Positions 8,335 to 16,877 of a stretch of DNA of 64,000 nt are shown piece by piece. A program made the translations under genes and the position numbers. The stretch's first letter is position 1. The number at the start of each line of letters is the position of its first letter. Source of the DNA: Phorcysia thermohydrogeniphila (GTDB taxonomy: Bacteria > Aquificota > Aquificia > Desulfurobacteriales > Desulfurobacteriaceae); assembly GCF_004339575.1 (NCBI RefSeq), contig NZ_SMFV01000001.1, positions 62,001 through 126,000 of the forward strand, in the 5' to 3' direction. The notes under the pieces are model-generated. The model searched no databases and was not told the DNA's origin. It saw only the letters and a list, made by a program, of their open reading frames with translations.

Positions 8335-9538
8335 GTTCTCCCATCTTGAATATCGGTAGGTACATGGCAATTATGATGAATCCAATAATCACACCAATAA
8401 AGACCATCATCATTGGCTCTATGAGTGAAGTTAGTGCCTCCACCGTTCTATCCACTTCTTCTTCGTAGAACTCGGCCACCTTAGAAAGCATTTCATCCAT
8501 ATTACCGGCCTCTTCACCTGTAGCTACCATGTTAACGAGCATAGGAGGAAAAACGGAGTTCCTTGAAAGAGCTGTAGAAACTCCAATACCTCTTTCTACT
8601 TGGCTTCTTACGTTGTCTATGGCCTTTCTTATAACCTCGTTGCTCGTAGTTTTTGCTGCTATTGCGAGGGCGTCAAGTATGTTTAAACCGCTTGCAATCA
8701 TTGAAGAAAGGGTTCTTGCAAAGCTTGCAATGTTGCTCTTTAAGATGAGGTTTCCAAAAATCGGAACTTTTAAGAGAATCATATCGGTTAAGAACTTAAC
8801 TTGAGGGATTTTCCTAATTTGTGACATAGCCACAACGAAAGCGACTAAACCGAGGAATACCCAACCTATGTAGTCCCTTAAGGCTTGGCTCATGTTTATG
8901 ACCATCTGAGTAAGGGCCGGAAGTTGTCCCCCTAAGTCCGCGTAGAGCTGTTGGAAAGTGGGAATGACGAACATTAAGATTCCAACTACAATCACTGTCG
9001 CAATTACGAGAACCATGACCGGGTAGAATAGGGCACTTTTAACTTTTCCTCTTAAACTTTCTATCTTCTCAAGGTAGGTCGCAAGGCGGTGTAAAGTTTC
9101 TTCTAAGGTTCCGGCCTCTTCCGCTGCCCTTATCATGTTAATGTAAAGGTCTCCAAAGACGTTCCTATACTTGTTTAGAGCGGTTGAAAACCTTCCTCCT
9201 TCCTCTATAAAGGAGGCGAGCTCGTCTATTATCTTTCTTAGCTTTTTATTTGGTATTTGGTCCTGAATAATTTTAAGGGAAGTAACGAGGGGAATTCCTG
9301 CGTTAACCATTGCGTGGAGCTGCCTCGTAAAAATTAAGAGGTCCTTTAATGAAATCTTTTCTAAGAAGGAGAGGTCTATTTCAGTACTTAAAAAGGACTT
9401 ATCTTCCTTTAACTTCTCTACGGTGACAACGCCCCTTGTAAAGAGAATCTCCTTTGCCAGCTCCTCGTTGTCGGCCTCTATCCTTCCGACCCTTCTTCTG
9501 TCAAGAACGTCCCTTCCTACGTATTTGTAAACGGGCAT
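8324..9538 (-). CDS. pilC: Type IV pilus inner-membrane platform protein PilC
   Basis: PilC (GspF family) is the platform protein on which pilus motor ATPases act. The 404-aa protein starts with the YKYVGRD cytoplasmic segment. It has two copies of the T2SSF domain (about 65-190 and 265-395), three predicted membrane spans, and repeated GG.FSTAL / AGEEAG.MDE motifs. It overlaps pilT by one base (stop/start), so the two are co-transcribed. The neighbours are pilT and no pilin, so structural pilin genes must be elsewhere. A GspF role in type II secretion is not excluded, but pilT argues for pili. Confidence 0.9.
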   Translation of the reverse strand: MPVYKYVGRDVLDRRRVGRIEADNEELAKEILFTRGVVTVEKLKEDKSFLSTEIDLSFLEKISLKDLLIFTRQLHAMVNAGIPLVTSLKIIQDQIPNKKLRKIIDELASFIEEGGRFSTALNKYRNVFGDLYINMIRAAEEAGTLEETLHRLATYLEKIESLRGKVKSALFYPVMVLVIATVIVVGILMFVIPTFQQLYADLGGQLPALTQMVINMSQALRDYIGWVFLGLVAFVVAMSQIRKIPQVKFLTDMILLKVPIFGNLILKSNIASFARTLSSMIASGLNILDALAIAAKTTSNEVIRKAIDNVRSQVERGIGVSTALSRNSVFPPMLVNMVATGEEAGNMDEMLSKVAEFYEEEVDRTVEALTSLIEPMMMVFIGVIIGFIIIAMYLPIFKMGELIR

Positions 9539-10626
9539 TACCTTCTAAACTCCCTTGAGTAGGCTTTTATGAGGGATTCAAGTTCTCTCGGGTCTGGTGA
9601 GACTCTTAGGGCGTCTTCCAGCTCTATCTCTCCTTCTAAGTAGAGCTTAGCCAAGGACTGGTTCATCGTTATCATACCGGTTGAAGCTTGGGAGGTCTGC
9701 ATCATTGAGTAGATTTGGTGAAGCTTGTTTTCCCTTATCAAGTTTCTTATGGCAGGCGTTGGAATGAAAACTTCTGCCGCCACTACCCTTCCTTTTCCGT
9801 TCTTCCTCTTTATGAGTTTCTGGGCAACTATCCCGACGAGGACAAAGGAGAGCTGTGTCCTTACCTGTGCCTGCTTGTTTGCAGGGAAGACGTCAATGAT
9901 ACGGTTGATAGTTTCTATTGTAGAGTTGGTGTGGAGTGTGGAGAAAACTAAGTGACCGGTTTCGGCTGCGGTAAGCGCTGCCTCTATCGTTTCTGGGTCC
10001 CTCATCTCTCCGACGAGTATAACGTCTGGGTCTTCACGGAGGGCAGCCTTTAGGGCGTTGGCAAAGGACTTGGTGTCCGTTCCAAGTTCTCTTTGAGTAA
10101 CTAAGGACTTTTTGTGTTCATAAACGAACTCTATTGGGTCTTCAATCGTTAGGATGTGGTAGGAGTAAGTTCTGTTAATTATGTCTATTAAGGAAGCAAG
10201 GGTTGTTGATTTACCAGAACCTGTTGGACCTGTAACTAAGATGAGACCCTTGTCCTGATGGGCAAAGTTCTCAACGATTGGAGGGAGTCCCAAGTCAGAA
10301 AACTTTGGAATAACGTAGGGGATAATCCTGAAAGCTGCTGCTAAGGTTGTCCTCTGAAAGTAGGCGTTACCCCTAAACCTTGCCACTCCTTTTATTCCAA
10401 AAGAGAAATCAAGTTCAAGTTCTTCTTCAAGTTTTTTCTTCTGTAAATCTGTTAAGACACTGTAAACAAGCTGTTTTGTATCTGAAGGGGATAGAACTCC
10501 ATACTCTTCAAGTGGGACGAGCTTTCCGTCTATTCTGAGCCTTGGAGGGCTTCCGGGGGCAAGGTGGAGGTCAGAGGCTTTCCGCTCAACGACTTCTTTT
10601 AAAAGGTCTATCATACTTAGTGCCAT
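9538..10626 (-). CDS. pilT: Pilus retraction ATPase PilT
   Basis: PilT powers type IV pilus retraction and twitching. The protein has the N-terminal PAS-like part (ASDLHL.PG..P..RIDG), Walker A GPTGSGKST at about 135-143, and an Asp box with IEDPIEF. Walker B is DPDVILVGEMRD, the His box GHLVFSTLHTN, and the PilT-specific AIRNLIRE motif follows. Its 362 aa is normal. A TATAAT box with upstream TTTATC lies about 30 bases before the start. Followed without a gap by pilC. Confidence 0.95.
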   Translation of the reverse strand: MALSMIDLLKEVVERKASDLHLAPGSPPRLRIDGKLVPLEEYGVLSPSDTKQLVYSVLTDLQKKKLEEELELDFSFGIKGVARFRGNAYFQRTTLAAAFRIIPYVIPKFSDLGLPPIVENFAHQDKGLILVTGPTGSGKSTTLASLIDIINRTYSYHILTIEDPIEFVYEHKKSLVTQRELGTDTKSFANALKAALREDPDVILVGEMRDPETIEAALTAAETGHLVFSTLHTNSTIETINRIIDVFPANKQAQVRTQLSFVLVGIVAQKLIKRKNGKGRVVAAEVFIPTPAIRNLIRENKLHQIYSMMQTSQASTGMITMNQSLAKLYLEGEIELEDALRVSPDPRELESLIKAYSREFRR

Positions 10627-10656
10627 TTCCGCCCTTCCACTCTTATTTGTTGCTTG

Positions 10657-10684
10657 ATTATATCACAGCGGTTCATAGGATAAA
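10657..10684 (-). promoter_or_regulatory. Predicted sigma-70-type promoter of pilT-pilC
   Basis: On the minus strand TTTATC (10684-10679), a 16-base spacer and TATAAT (10662-10657) precede pilT by about 30 bases. The -35 region lies in the 3' end of uppP. The -10 hexamer is a perfect match; the -35 is weak. Confidence 0.5.
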
Positions 10685-11437
10685 CGTTAAAAAAATTACT
10701 CCGACAATGATTCTGTATACACCAAAAGGGATAAATGTGTGCGTTTTTATAAAACTTAAAAGCCACTTTACGGAGAGAAAGGCAAATACAAAGGCTGTAA
10801 CGAAGCCGGTTATTAGTAAAAGTCCGTTTTCCGGAGAGAGCGTGTGAAAATTCTTTAAGATTTCAAAGCCCGTTGCCGCGAGCATAGTTGGTATCGCTAA
10901 AAGAAAAGAAAATTCTGTGGCCGCTATTCTGTTCATCCCAAGAAGCATACTACCTATTATGGTAGCTCCAGAACGTGAAGTTCCCGGTATCATGGCGAGA
11001 GACTGAAAGATACCTATCAGTACTGCCTTACTGTAGCTGACTTCTGCAGGGTCTAAGATTGGCTGTTCTTTTTTCTTTAAAGATATTTCCATAAGTATAA
11101 AGACTATACCCCAGAAAATGAGGGCTAAGCTTACAACCAGAGGGCTAAAGAGCTCCTCAACGTAACTATGTAGAGCAAGCCCTATGACTCCTGTGGGAAT
11201 GAAGGCGGCTATTAACTTCTTCCAAAGCTCCAAACCTTTTAAGAGCCTGTCCTTGTAGATAAAAACTACGGCAAGTATTGCTCCAAGCTGTATGGCTATC
11301 TCAAATGTTTTTTCAAAGGTATTCTGCTTCAGGCCAAGTAGGTGGGAAACCAGAATCATGTGGCCTGTGGATGAGATTGGCAGGAACTCGGTTATTCCTT
11401 CAACTATCCCTAAGATTACAGAGTCAACAAGGTTCAC
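10673..11437 (-). CDS. uppP: Undecaprenyl-diphosphate phosphatase
   Basis: UppP (BacA) regenerates undecaprenyl phosphate, the lipid carrier for peptidoglycan and O-antigen. The 254-aa membrane protein shows both family motifs: the (E/Q)GxTE region GIVEGITEFLPISSTGH near the N-terminus and PGTSRSGATI in the second half. About seven to eight hydrophobic segments are visible. The GTG start follows AGGAGGAG. It lies 10 nt after thiL in the leftward fabD-to-uppP run. Confidence 0.95.
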   Translation of the reverse strand: MNLVDSVILGIVEGITEFLPISSTGHMILVSHLLGLKQNTFEKTFEIAIQLGAILAVVFIYKDRLLKGLELWKKLIAAFIPTGVIGLALHSYVEELFSPLVVSLALIFWGIVFILMEISLKKKEQPILDPAEVSYSKAVLIGIFQSLAMIPGTSRSGATIIGSMLLGMNRIAATEFSFLLAIPTMLAATGFEILKNFHTLSPENGLLLITGFVTAFVFAFLSVKWLLSFIKTHTFIPFGVYRIIVGVIFLTFIL

Positions 11438-11447
11438 AGAACTCCTC

Positions 11448-12395
11448 CTAAGTTTTAAAGTGGTCGTAACCCTTTTCTGGTAATCTTTCTCCGTCTAAGA
11501 ATACTCCGGTTCCCTCTTTCACCTCTCCGATTACTTTAAAGCCTAAGCTTTCTACCTTGTCCTGTAGGTTCTCAGGGAGCGTAATTATAAGCTCATAGTC
11601 CTCTCCTCCAAAGAGGGCGTAGTTTAGGGCTATTTCAGAGTTTCCTACAAAATTTAGAAGTTCACGGGAGATAGGGATTTTTTCTCCTTCAATATGGATG
11701 GAGACATTGGAAGAGTTTGCTATCGTATATAGGTTAAAAACGAGTCCATCGCTAACGTCCGTTCCACACTTCACTCCTAAGTTTCTTGCCTCAACTCCCT
11801 CTTTTACTCTCGGTATGGGGTTTAAGAAGCGCTCAAGTAGGTAGTTATCTTCTTTTCCCTTTCCTTTCAGTATTTCAAGTCCAGCCCTACTATCTCCAAA
11901 GGTTCCCGTTACTGCTACGAGCTCTCCCGGTTTTGCCTCAGAGCGAAGCATAAAGTTTTTGCATTTTCCTGTAAGGGTGACATCAAAAAACTCTGTTTTT
12001 GAAGAGACGGTGTCGCCACCAACAACCGTTACGGAGAATTCTCTACAGCAGTCTGCAAGGCCCTCGTAGAGCTCCTCCATTTCTTCTGTTTCTGTCTTTT
12101 CGGAAAGACCTATATTGACAATTGCATACTCAGGGATGCCCCCCATAGAAGCAATATCGCTAAGGGAAATAGAGAGAAGTTTCCTACCTAAGTAGTAGTA
12201 AAAGTTGTTGAGCTTTTCCTTCCACTCTTTCAAGAAATGGCTTCCCTCAACGAGGGCGTCGGAAGTCAGAAGTAGATATCCTTCATCCTTTTTTATTACG
12301 GCCGTATCGTCCCCTATCCCGACAGTAACCTCTGGGGGTAAGGTGGGCAGTTTCTTTGCAAGGAGCTCTATTAGCTTAAACTCACTTAACTTCAT
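11448..12395 (-). CDS. thiL: Thiamine-monophosphate kinase
   Basis: ThiL phosphorylates thiamine monophosphate to thiamine diphosphate using ATP. The PurM-like fold is clear: GIGDDTAVI near residue 27, then the SDALVEGSHF metal-binding segment, LSDIASMGG, VVGGDT, CGTDVSDGL and FGGEDYEL. Its 315 aa is full length. It overlaps the small lipoprotein gene by 14 nt at its 5' end. There is no thiamine riboswitch-like leader and no other thi gene beside it. Confidence 0.95.
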   Translation of the reverse strand: MKLSEFKLIELLAKKLPTLPPEVTVGIGDDTAVIKKDEGYLLLTSDALVEGSHFLKEWKEKLNNFYYYLGRKLLSISLSDIASMGGIPEYAIVNIGLSEKTETEEMEELYEGLADCCREFSVTVVGGDTVSSKTEFFDVTLTGKCKNFMLRSEAKPGELVAVTGTFGDSRAGLEILKGKGKEDNYLLERFLNPIPRVKEGVEARNLGVKCGTDVSDGLVFNLYTIANSSNVSIHIEGEKIPISRELLNFVGNSEIALNYALFGGEDYELIITLPENLQDKVESLGFKVIGEVKEGTGVFLDGERLPEKGYDHFKT

Positions 12396-12768
12396 CTACC
12401 TTCTCTACCCTTATGTAGCAGGTGTTGTTGTAGGGAGAGAGCTCCACTTTTCCTTTAAATAAAAAAATCCTTCCCTTATCGCTTATCGGGTTTAACTTTC
12501 CACTTCCTAAAAGGTATATACAGCCCGTTTCATCTGCGATGCAGGTATCTGAGCGAGTAATAGCTGGAGGCTTACACTCTTTGGGACAGTTCCAGCCCAA
12601 GTAAGTAGCCTTTAAAAGAACCTCTTTTCCAACGAAAGAGGGACAGTTTCCTTTTATGTTTCCCACCTTCTCAAACCGTATCTCTAACTCTCCGCTGGTT
12701 TTAACAGTGGCACATGAGATAAGGGAGCTCCCAACTAAAAGGAGAGCTCCTAAGCTTTTAGATCTCAT
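12382..12768 (-). CDS. Small cysteine-rich lipoprotein, function unknown
   Basis: The first 19 residues form a signal peptide ending in a lipobox (SLISC), so the protein is probably lipid-anchored. The mature part (about 110 aa) has a GNCP motif, a C-P-K-E-C-K-P-P stretch and two further cysteines (TCIADETGC), so disulphides are likely. A compact beta-rich, perhaps OB-like, fold is only a guess. It overlaps the C11-protease gene by one base upstream and thiL by 14 nt downstream. I do not recognise the family. Confidence 0.6.
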   Translation of the reverse strand: MRSKSLGALLLVGSSLISCATVKTSGELEIRFEKVGNIKGNCPSFVGKEVLLKATYLGWNCPKECKPPAITRSDTCIADETGCIYLLGSGKLNPISDKGRIFLFKGKVELSPYNNTCYIRVEKVDEVK

Positions 12769-14480
12769 CAGTTACTCCCTACTAAGGAGAAGTAGGTTTC
12801 AAGCATTTCGTCCCAACTTGAAACTGCTGCAAAAGGATTGTAATAGTCGTTTACAGTTTCACCACCGTAAGGAGAACAGGGGGCTGGGCTCTGGTAGCTG
12901 TAACACGTGGAATAATTGTTTTCTGTTTCTGGGAAATAGATGTATAGTCCTTTAAGGTTCGTGTTTATCAGTGCTGAATAGGCATTAGCAATTGTCGTTT
13001 TAATTGTGTCAAGTGCCGGTAAAGAAAGGCCTTTTTCTGAAAGCTTTTCTGCTAAGGAGTAAAGGTCTACGTAATCAGGCATGGGGTAGACATCAATCTC
13101 TAAATCTAAAGCTTCGCTTCTAGCTTCTTGGAAGAGAGAATAGTTATTTCCATCTAAGGCATTTGCCAGTTCGTTAACCGCAGAAAGTAGAGTTTCAACC
13201 TCTTCTTTTTTAAAGACTGCTAAGGTGTTGCTATCTATGTAATTTCCATAGGCTTCTCGGTAGGCATCAACTATCATTTTTCCAAATCCATAGGCGTCAG
13301 TATCAAGGTTTTCAAGGAGCTTTTTCATAACAAGCTCATAGTCCCAACCCCATCCCGGTTCTGTCTTTTCTGAGACTACAAAAGCTTCAGCATAGTCTTT
13401 AATGTCAACAAGAACTTCTAATCCTCCCATTAGGCACTCGTCAAAACCTATTAAGTCTATCTTGACACCGTTTTCTTGGAGGTCCTCTAAAGCTCCTTTT
13501 AACTCGTACATGTAGAGAATGTCTCCGTTCCACTCGTCGGAACTGGCTGCTCGGGAGGATTGAGTGCTTCTCCAACCGTCACCGTGGTTCCATAGGATTA
13601 GTGCTACCTTTTGAGCAGGAAACTTGTGGTAGAACTCTTCAACGAAGTTTTTGAGGGTTTCAGGGTCTCCCATGTCGGGCTCGGGAGTTTCTCTTACAAG
13701 CTCCAACTTTCCTGTGAGTTCGCTTGTTGCGTATATAGCTCCTTCGTGGGAGGTTAGATAGTCTATGAGAGTTACTACTTTAACCTGAGGAGGGTAGGTA
13801 ACGCTGTTTAACTCGTTAAAGTCATACTTTATGGCATCTTCAAGGTTGTTGTCTCCATTTATGTATATTAGAACTAACCACTTTTTGTAGGTAACAATCC
13901 GGTTGTTGCTTCCATCGCTTAGGCTCAATTCTCCCTTTGAGCTATCGTAGCTGAGTTCATATTCTTGGGAGTCGTAAGAAAACTTAAGCGTAAAGTTCTT
14001 GTCGTTTTCAAGGAGCTCTTTTAGAGAGGGAGCTTCTTCAAGAGCTACTGGACTGCCGTCAACCGTTAGCTCTTCTACGTTTACCTTTGAAAGGTCTATG
14101 TTTGTACTTTCTGAACTTGGGTCGTTGTTTAGGGCGTGGATTATCCTTGCTAAAGCGTCTCCAACAGCTGGTTCGTCGGAAAGTTTAAAGGGAGTTATAG
14201 TCTCGCCGTTTTCAGAAATCCTGTAACTTCCAAGCTTTAGTCTGGAGTTCTCTCCCTTCAGGAAGAACTCTAAGGTTGGCGTTGGAGTAGTTGAACTTAA
14301 GCTAAAAGAGCCATCATCTTGCGTCGTTACGCAGTTTTCGGTCTGTGCTATACAGACTTCAAGTCCTTTTACGTTACTTGCAGAAAATTTTCCTGAGATT
14401 TGGTAGGTTACTTGGCTGGAGCCCCCTCCTCCGCCGCAGGCTGGAAGGAGCAGGAGGATTAAAGGTAAAAACTTTCTCAT
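12768..14480 (-). CDS. Lipoprotein with clostripain-like C11 protease domain
   Basis: The protein has a signal peptide with lipobox LLPAC (Cys15), then a glycine-rich linker (GGGGGSS). A beta-rich region of about 170 residues resembles a carboxypeptidase-regulatory or Big-like domain. A caspase-fold C11 peptidase domain covers about 200-560. The likely catalytic His is in LWNHGDGW (His299) and the Cys in GFDECLMGG (Cys349), the spacing expected for clostripain relatives. These are cysteine proteases cleaving after basic residues. Here the enzyme would act at the cell surface or in the periplasm. It sits between fabD and a small lipoprotein; its substrate is unknown. Confidence 0.8.
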   Translation of the reverse strand: MRKFLPLILLLLPACGGGGGSSQVTYQISGKFSASNVKGLEVCIAQTENCVTTQDDGSFSLSSTTPTPTLEFFLKGENSRLKLGSYRISENGETITPFKLSDEPAVGDALARIIHALNNDPSSESTNIDLSKVNVEELTVDGSPVALEEAPSLKELLENDKNFTLKFSYDSQEYELSYDSSKGELSLSDGSNNRIVTYKKWLVLIYINGDNNLEDAIKYDFNELNSVTYPPQVKVVTLIDYLTSHEGAIYATSELTGKLELVRETPEPDMGDPETLKNFVEEFYHKFPAQKVALILWNHGDGWRSTQSSRAASSDEWNGDILYMYELKGALEDLQENGVKIDLIGFDECLMGGLEVLVDIKDYAEAFVVSEKTEPGWGWDYELVMKKLLENLDTDAYGFGKMIVDAYREAYGNYIDSNTLAVFKKEEVETLLSAVNELANALDGNNYSLFQEARSEALDLEIDVYPMPDYVDLYSLAEKLSEKGLSLPALDTIKTTIANAYSALINTNLKGLYIYFPETENNYSTCYSYQSPAPCSPYGGETVNDYYNPFAAVSSWDEMLETYFSLVGSN

Positions 14481-14501
14481 CCTTTCCCCCTGTTATGGCG
14501 T

Positions 14502-15425
14502 TTAGGAAACGACCTTTTCAATGTCTTGCGGTTTTTCAATATTAACAACTTTTAGCTTTCGGTCAATTCTCCTTATGAGACCCTTAAGAACATTCTTGGG
14601 GCCAATCTCGTAAATGGTATCAACGCCCATTTCTTTCATCTTTAAAACATCCTCTACCCACCTTACCGGAGAGAATACCTGTCTGTAGAAAGAATCTTTT
14701 ATTTCCTGAGGTTCTCTAAGGACCTTTACGTCTGCGTTGTTAAGGAGAGGGGTTTTTGCCTCTTTAAACTCTATTCCTTCCATTAACTCTTTTAGCTTTT
14801 CTGCCGCAGGTTTCATGAGTTCAGAGTGGAAAGGAGCTGAAACGGCAAGCCTTACAACCCTTTTTGCTCCGGCTTTTTGGAGCTTCTCTTCTGCTTCCTC
14901 TAAGGCTTTCACTTCTCCCGAGATAACGGTTTGTTCTGGGCTGTTGTAGTTTGCCACTTGAACAAATCCGTTCTTTACCTCCTTCAAGACCTCCTCTATC
15001 TTTTCAGCAGGAAGGCCAATTACAGCGGTCATTCCGCCAACGCCTGCTGGGACGGCTTCCTGCATGAACTCTCCCCTTTTCCTTACCAAGAGAGCTCCAT
15101 CCTTAACAGAGAAAACTCCTGCCGAGCAAGCGGCAGAGAACTCTCCAAGGGAGTGGCCGGCGACAACTATCGGATTTTCAGAAAAGCCTGCAGACTCTAA
15201 GACCCTTAGGATTGCCATGCTTACGGTAAATATCGCTGGCTGAGCGTTGTAAGTTAGTGTAAGTTCACTCTCTGGAGCTTCAAAACAGAGCTTTGCTATG
15301 TCAATCTTTGCCCCCTCAGAGGCCTCCTCAAAAACTTCCCTTGCCTCTTTAAAAGCCTCATAAATTTCCTTTCCCATTCCGCTATACTGAGAGCCCTGAC
15401 CGGGAAAGATAAAGGCAACGGCCAT
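14502..15425 (-). CDS. fabD: Malonyl-CoA:ACP transacylase
   Basis: FabD transfers malonyl from CoA to acyl carrier protein for fatty acid synthesis. Signatures are FPGQGSQYSGMG at the N-terminus, the nucleophile Ser in GHSLGEFSA, the Arg/Gln pair in the QEAVP region, and the active His in SAPFHSELM. The 307 aa is typical. GGAGGAAAAG precedes the ATG. It is the first gene of a leftward run that continues into the C11 lipoprotein; the usual fab partners are not adjacent. Confidence 0.95.
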   Translation of the reverse strand: MAVAFIFPGQGSQYSGMGKEIYEAFKEAREVFEEASEGAKIDIAKLCFEAPESELTLTYNAQPAIFTVSMAILRVLESAGFSENPIVVAGHSLGEFSAACSAGVFSVKDGALLVRKRGEFMQEAVPAGVGGMTAVIGLPAEKIEEVLKEVKNGFVQVANYNSPEQTVISGEVKALEEAEEKLQKAGAKRVVRLAVSAPFHSELMKPAAEKLKELMEGIEFKEAKTPLLNNADVKVLREPQEIKDSFYRQVFSPVRWVEDVLKMKEMGVDTIYEIGPKNVLKGLIRRIDRKLKVVNIEKPQDIEKVVS

Positions 15426-15516
15426 TCTTTTCCTCCTTCGGCTTTATCTTTTGTAATGGTTGTTAACTTGTTGTAGTATTGACTTCCAAAGTATACCATT
15501 CTGGTAGGAGGCTGAC

Positions 15517-15930
15517 GTGAAAGCTTATACGGAGTATCTACTTTTTAACACTACAAAGAGGAGGGAGCTCATAAGGATAACGGAAAAAGTAAAGGAAGCC
15601 GTAAAAAAATCCGGCGTTAAGGAAGGGCTTTGCCTTGTTTCTGCCATGCACCTAACGGCAGCTGTTATCATTCAGGACGACGAGGAAGGACTTCACGAGG
15701 ATATCTGGGAGTGGCTTGAAAAACTTGCTCCTTTTCGTAGGAACTATAAACACCACAGGACGGGAGAGGACAACGGGGATGCTCACCTTAAGAACCTCCT
15801 TGTTCACCTTCAGGTTGTTCTTCCAATTACAAATGGGGAGCTTGACCTTGGCCCGTGGCAGGAGATTTTCTATGCAGAGTTTGACGGCCAGAGGCCAAAG
15901 AGAGCAATAATAAAAATCATAGGAGAGTAG
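15517..15930 (+). CDS. yjbQ: YjbQ/UPF0047 family protein
   Basis: The 137-aa protein carries the full UPF0047 signature: an HLTAAV motif, the EDIWEWLE acid segment, the [16 protein letters not shown] metal-like site, and [20 protein letters not shown] near the C-terminus. Family members such as E. coli YjbQ have weak thiamine-phosphate synthase activity, but the physiological role is unsettled. The GTG start follows AGGAGG by six bases. It heads the yjbQ-hemH-hemY run with 2 nt between it and hemH. Confidence 0.88.
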   Translation: MKAYTEYLLFNTTKRRELIRITEKVKEAVKKSGVKEGLCLVSAMHLTAAVIIQDDEEGLHEDIWEWLEKLAPFRRNYKHHRTGEDNGDAHLKNLLVHLQVVLPITNGELDLGPWQEIFYAEFDGQRPKRAIIKIIGE

Positions 15931-15932
15931 CG

Positions 15933-16877
15933 TTGAAAGAGGCGATTCTTTTGACTTATATGGGAGCTCCCTCCACCCTCTCAGAGATAAGACCTTTCCT
16001 CTACAGGCTCTTTTCAGACAGAGACCTCATAAACTTTGGAGTTCCACCTTTCCTTCAGAAGCCGTTGGCTTGGCTTATCTCTCTTTTTAGAGCTCCAAAA
16101 GTAAAGCCCCAGTATGAGGCTATCGGCGGAGGAAGTCCCTTAGTTAAGTACACCTACGAGCAGGCAGAACTTATTGAGAGAAAAACAGGCATAAAGACCT
16201 TTGTCGGGATGCTCTATTCCTCTCCCCTCTTAGAAGAAGTTTCAGAGGAAATAGTTAATTACTCCCCAGACCTTCTCTACGTTGTTACCCTCTACCCTCA
16301 ATTTTCCTTCGGGACGGCCGGAGCTTGCCTTAGGGACGTTGAAAAACTCTTAGGGGGAAGAGTTCCCTATAAAGCTGTTAAATCTTGGTGCAGGAATCCC
16401 TACTACATAAGGTGGATACAGGAGTCTATAGAAAGAGAGCTTGCCGGACTATCTCCAAAGGACACGGCGATACTCTTTTCTGCCCACAGCCTTCCAGAAT
16501 ACTTTATAGAGGAGAAGAAAGACCTTTACGTTGATGAAATAAAGGACACGGTGAAGCTCGTTATGGAAGCTTTCTCTGAATTCCCCTTTAGAATCTCCTA
16601 CCAGAGTAAAGTAGGGCCTATAAAGTGGCTTGAGCCTTCAACGGAAGAAGAGCTCCACAGGCTTAGGGAAGAAGGTTTTAAAAACGTCGTAGTTTTCCCC
16701 GTAAGTTTTGTTTCAGAGCACATAGAGACCCTCTACGAGCTTGACGTTGAATATGCAAAGGTAGCCAAGGAGCTTAGTTTAAACTATAAAAGGGTAAGGC
16801 TTAACCACTGTTCTCCTTTACTTACTGAGGCGATTATATCTGAGATATGGAAGATTAGAGGAAAGGAGGAGTTGTGA
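15933..16877 (+). CDS. hemH: Ferrochelatase
   Basis: HemH inserts iron into a porphyrin (protoporphyrin IX, or coproporphyrin in some bacteria). The conserved active-site His is in FSAHSLPEYF and the Glu in FVSEHIETLYELD, both intact. Strand motifs AIGGGSPL and YQSKVGPIKWLEP are also typical. The start is a TTG with AGGAGA seven bases upstream inside the end of yjbQ. Its 314 aa is normal. Its GTGA overlap with hemY makes the two a coupled late-heme unit. Confidence 0.93.
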   Translation: MKEAILLTYMGAPSTLSEIRPFLYRLFSDRDLINFGVPPFLQKPLAWLISLFRAPKVKPQYEAIGGGSPLVKYTYEQAELIERKTGIKTFVGMLYSSPLLEEVSEEIVNYSPDLLYVVTLYPQFSFGTAGACLRDVEKLLGGRVPYKAVKSWCRNPYYIRWIQESIERELAGLSPKDTAILFSAHSLPEYFIEEKKDLYVDEIKDTVKLVMEAFSEFPFRISYQSKVGPIKWLEPSTEEELHRLREEGFKNVVVFPVSFVSEHIETLYELDVEYAKVAKELSLNYKRVRLNHCSPLLTEAIISEIWKIRGKEEL

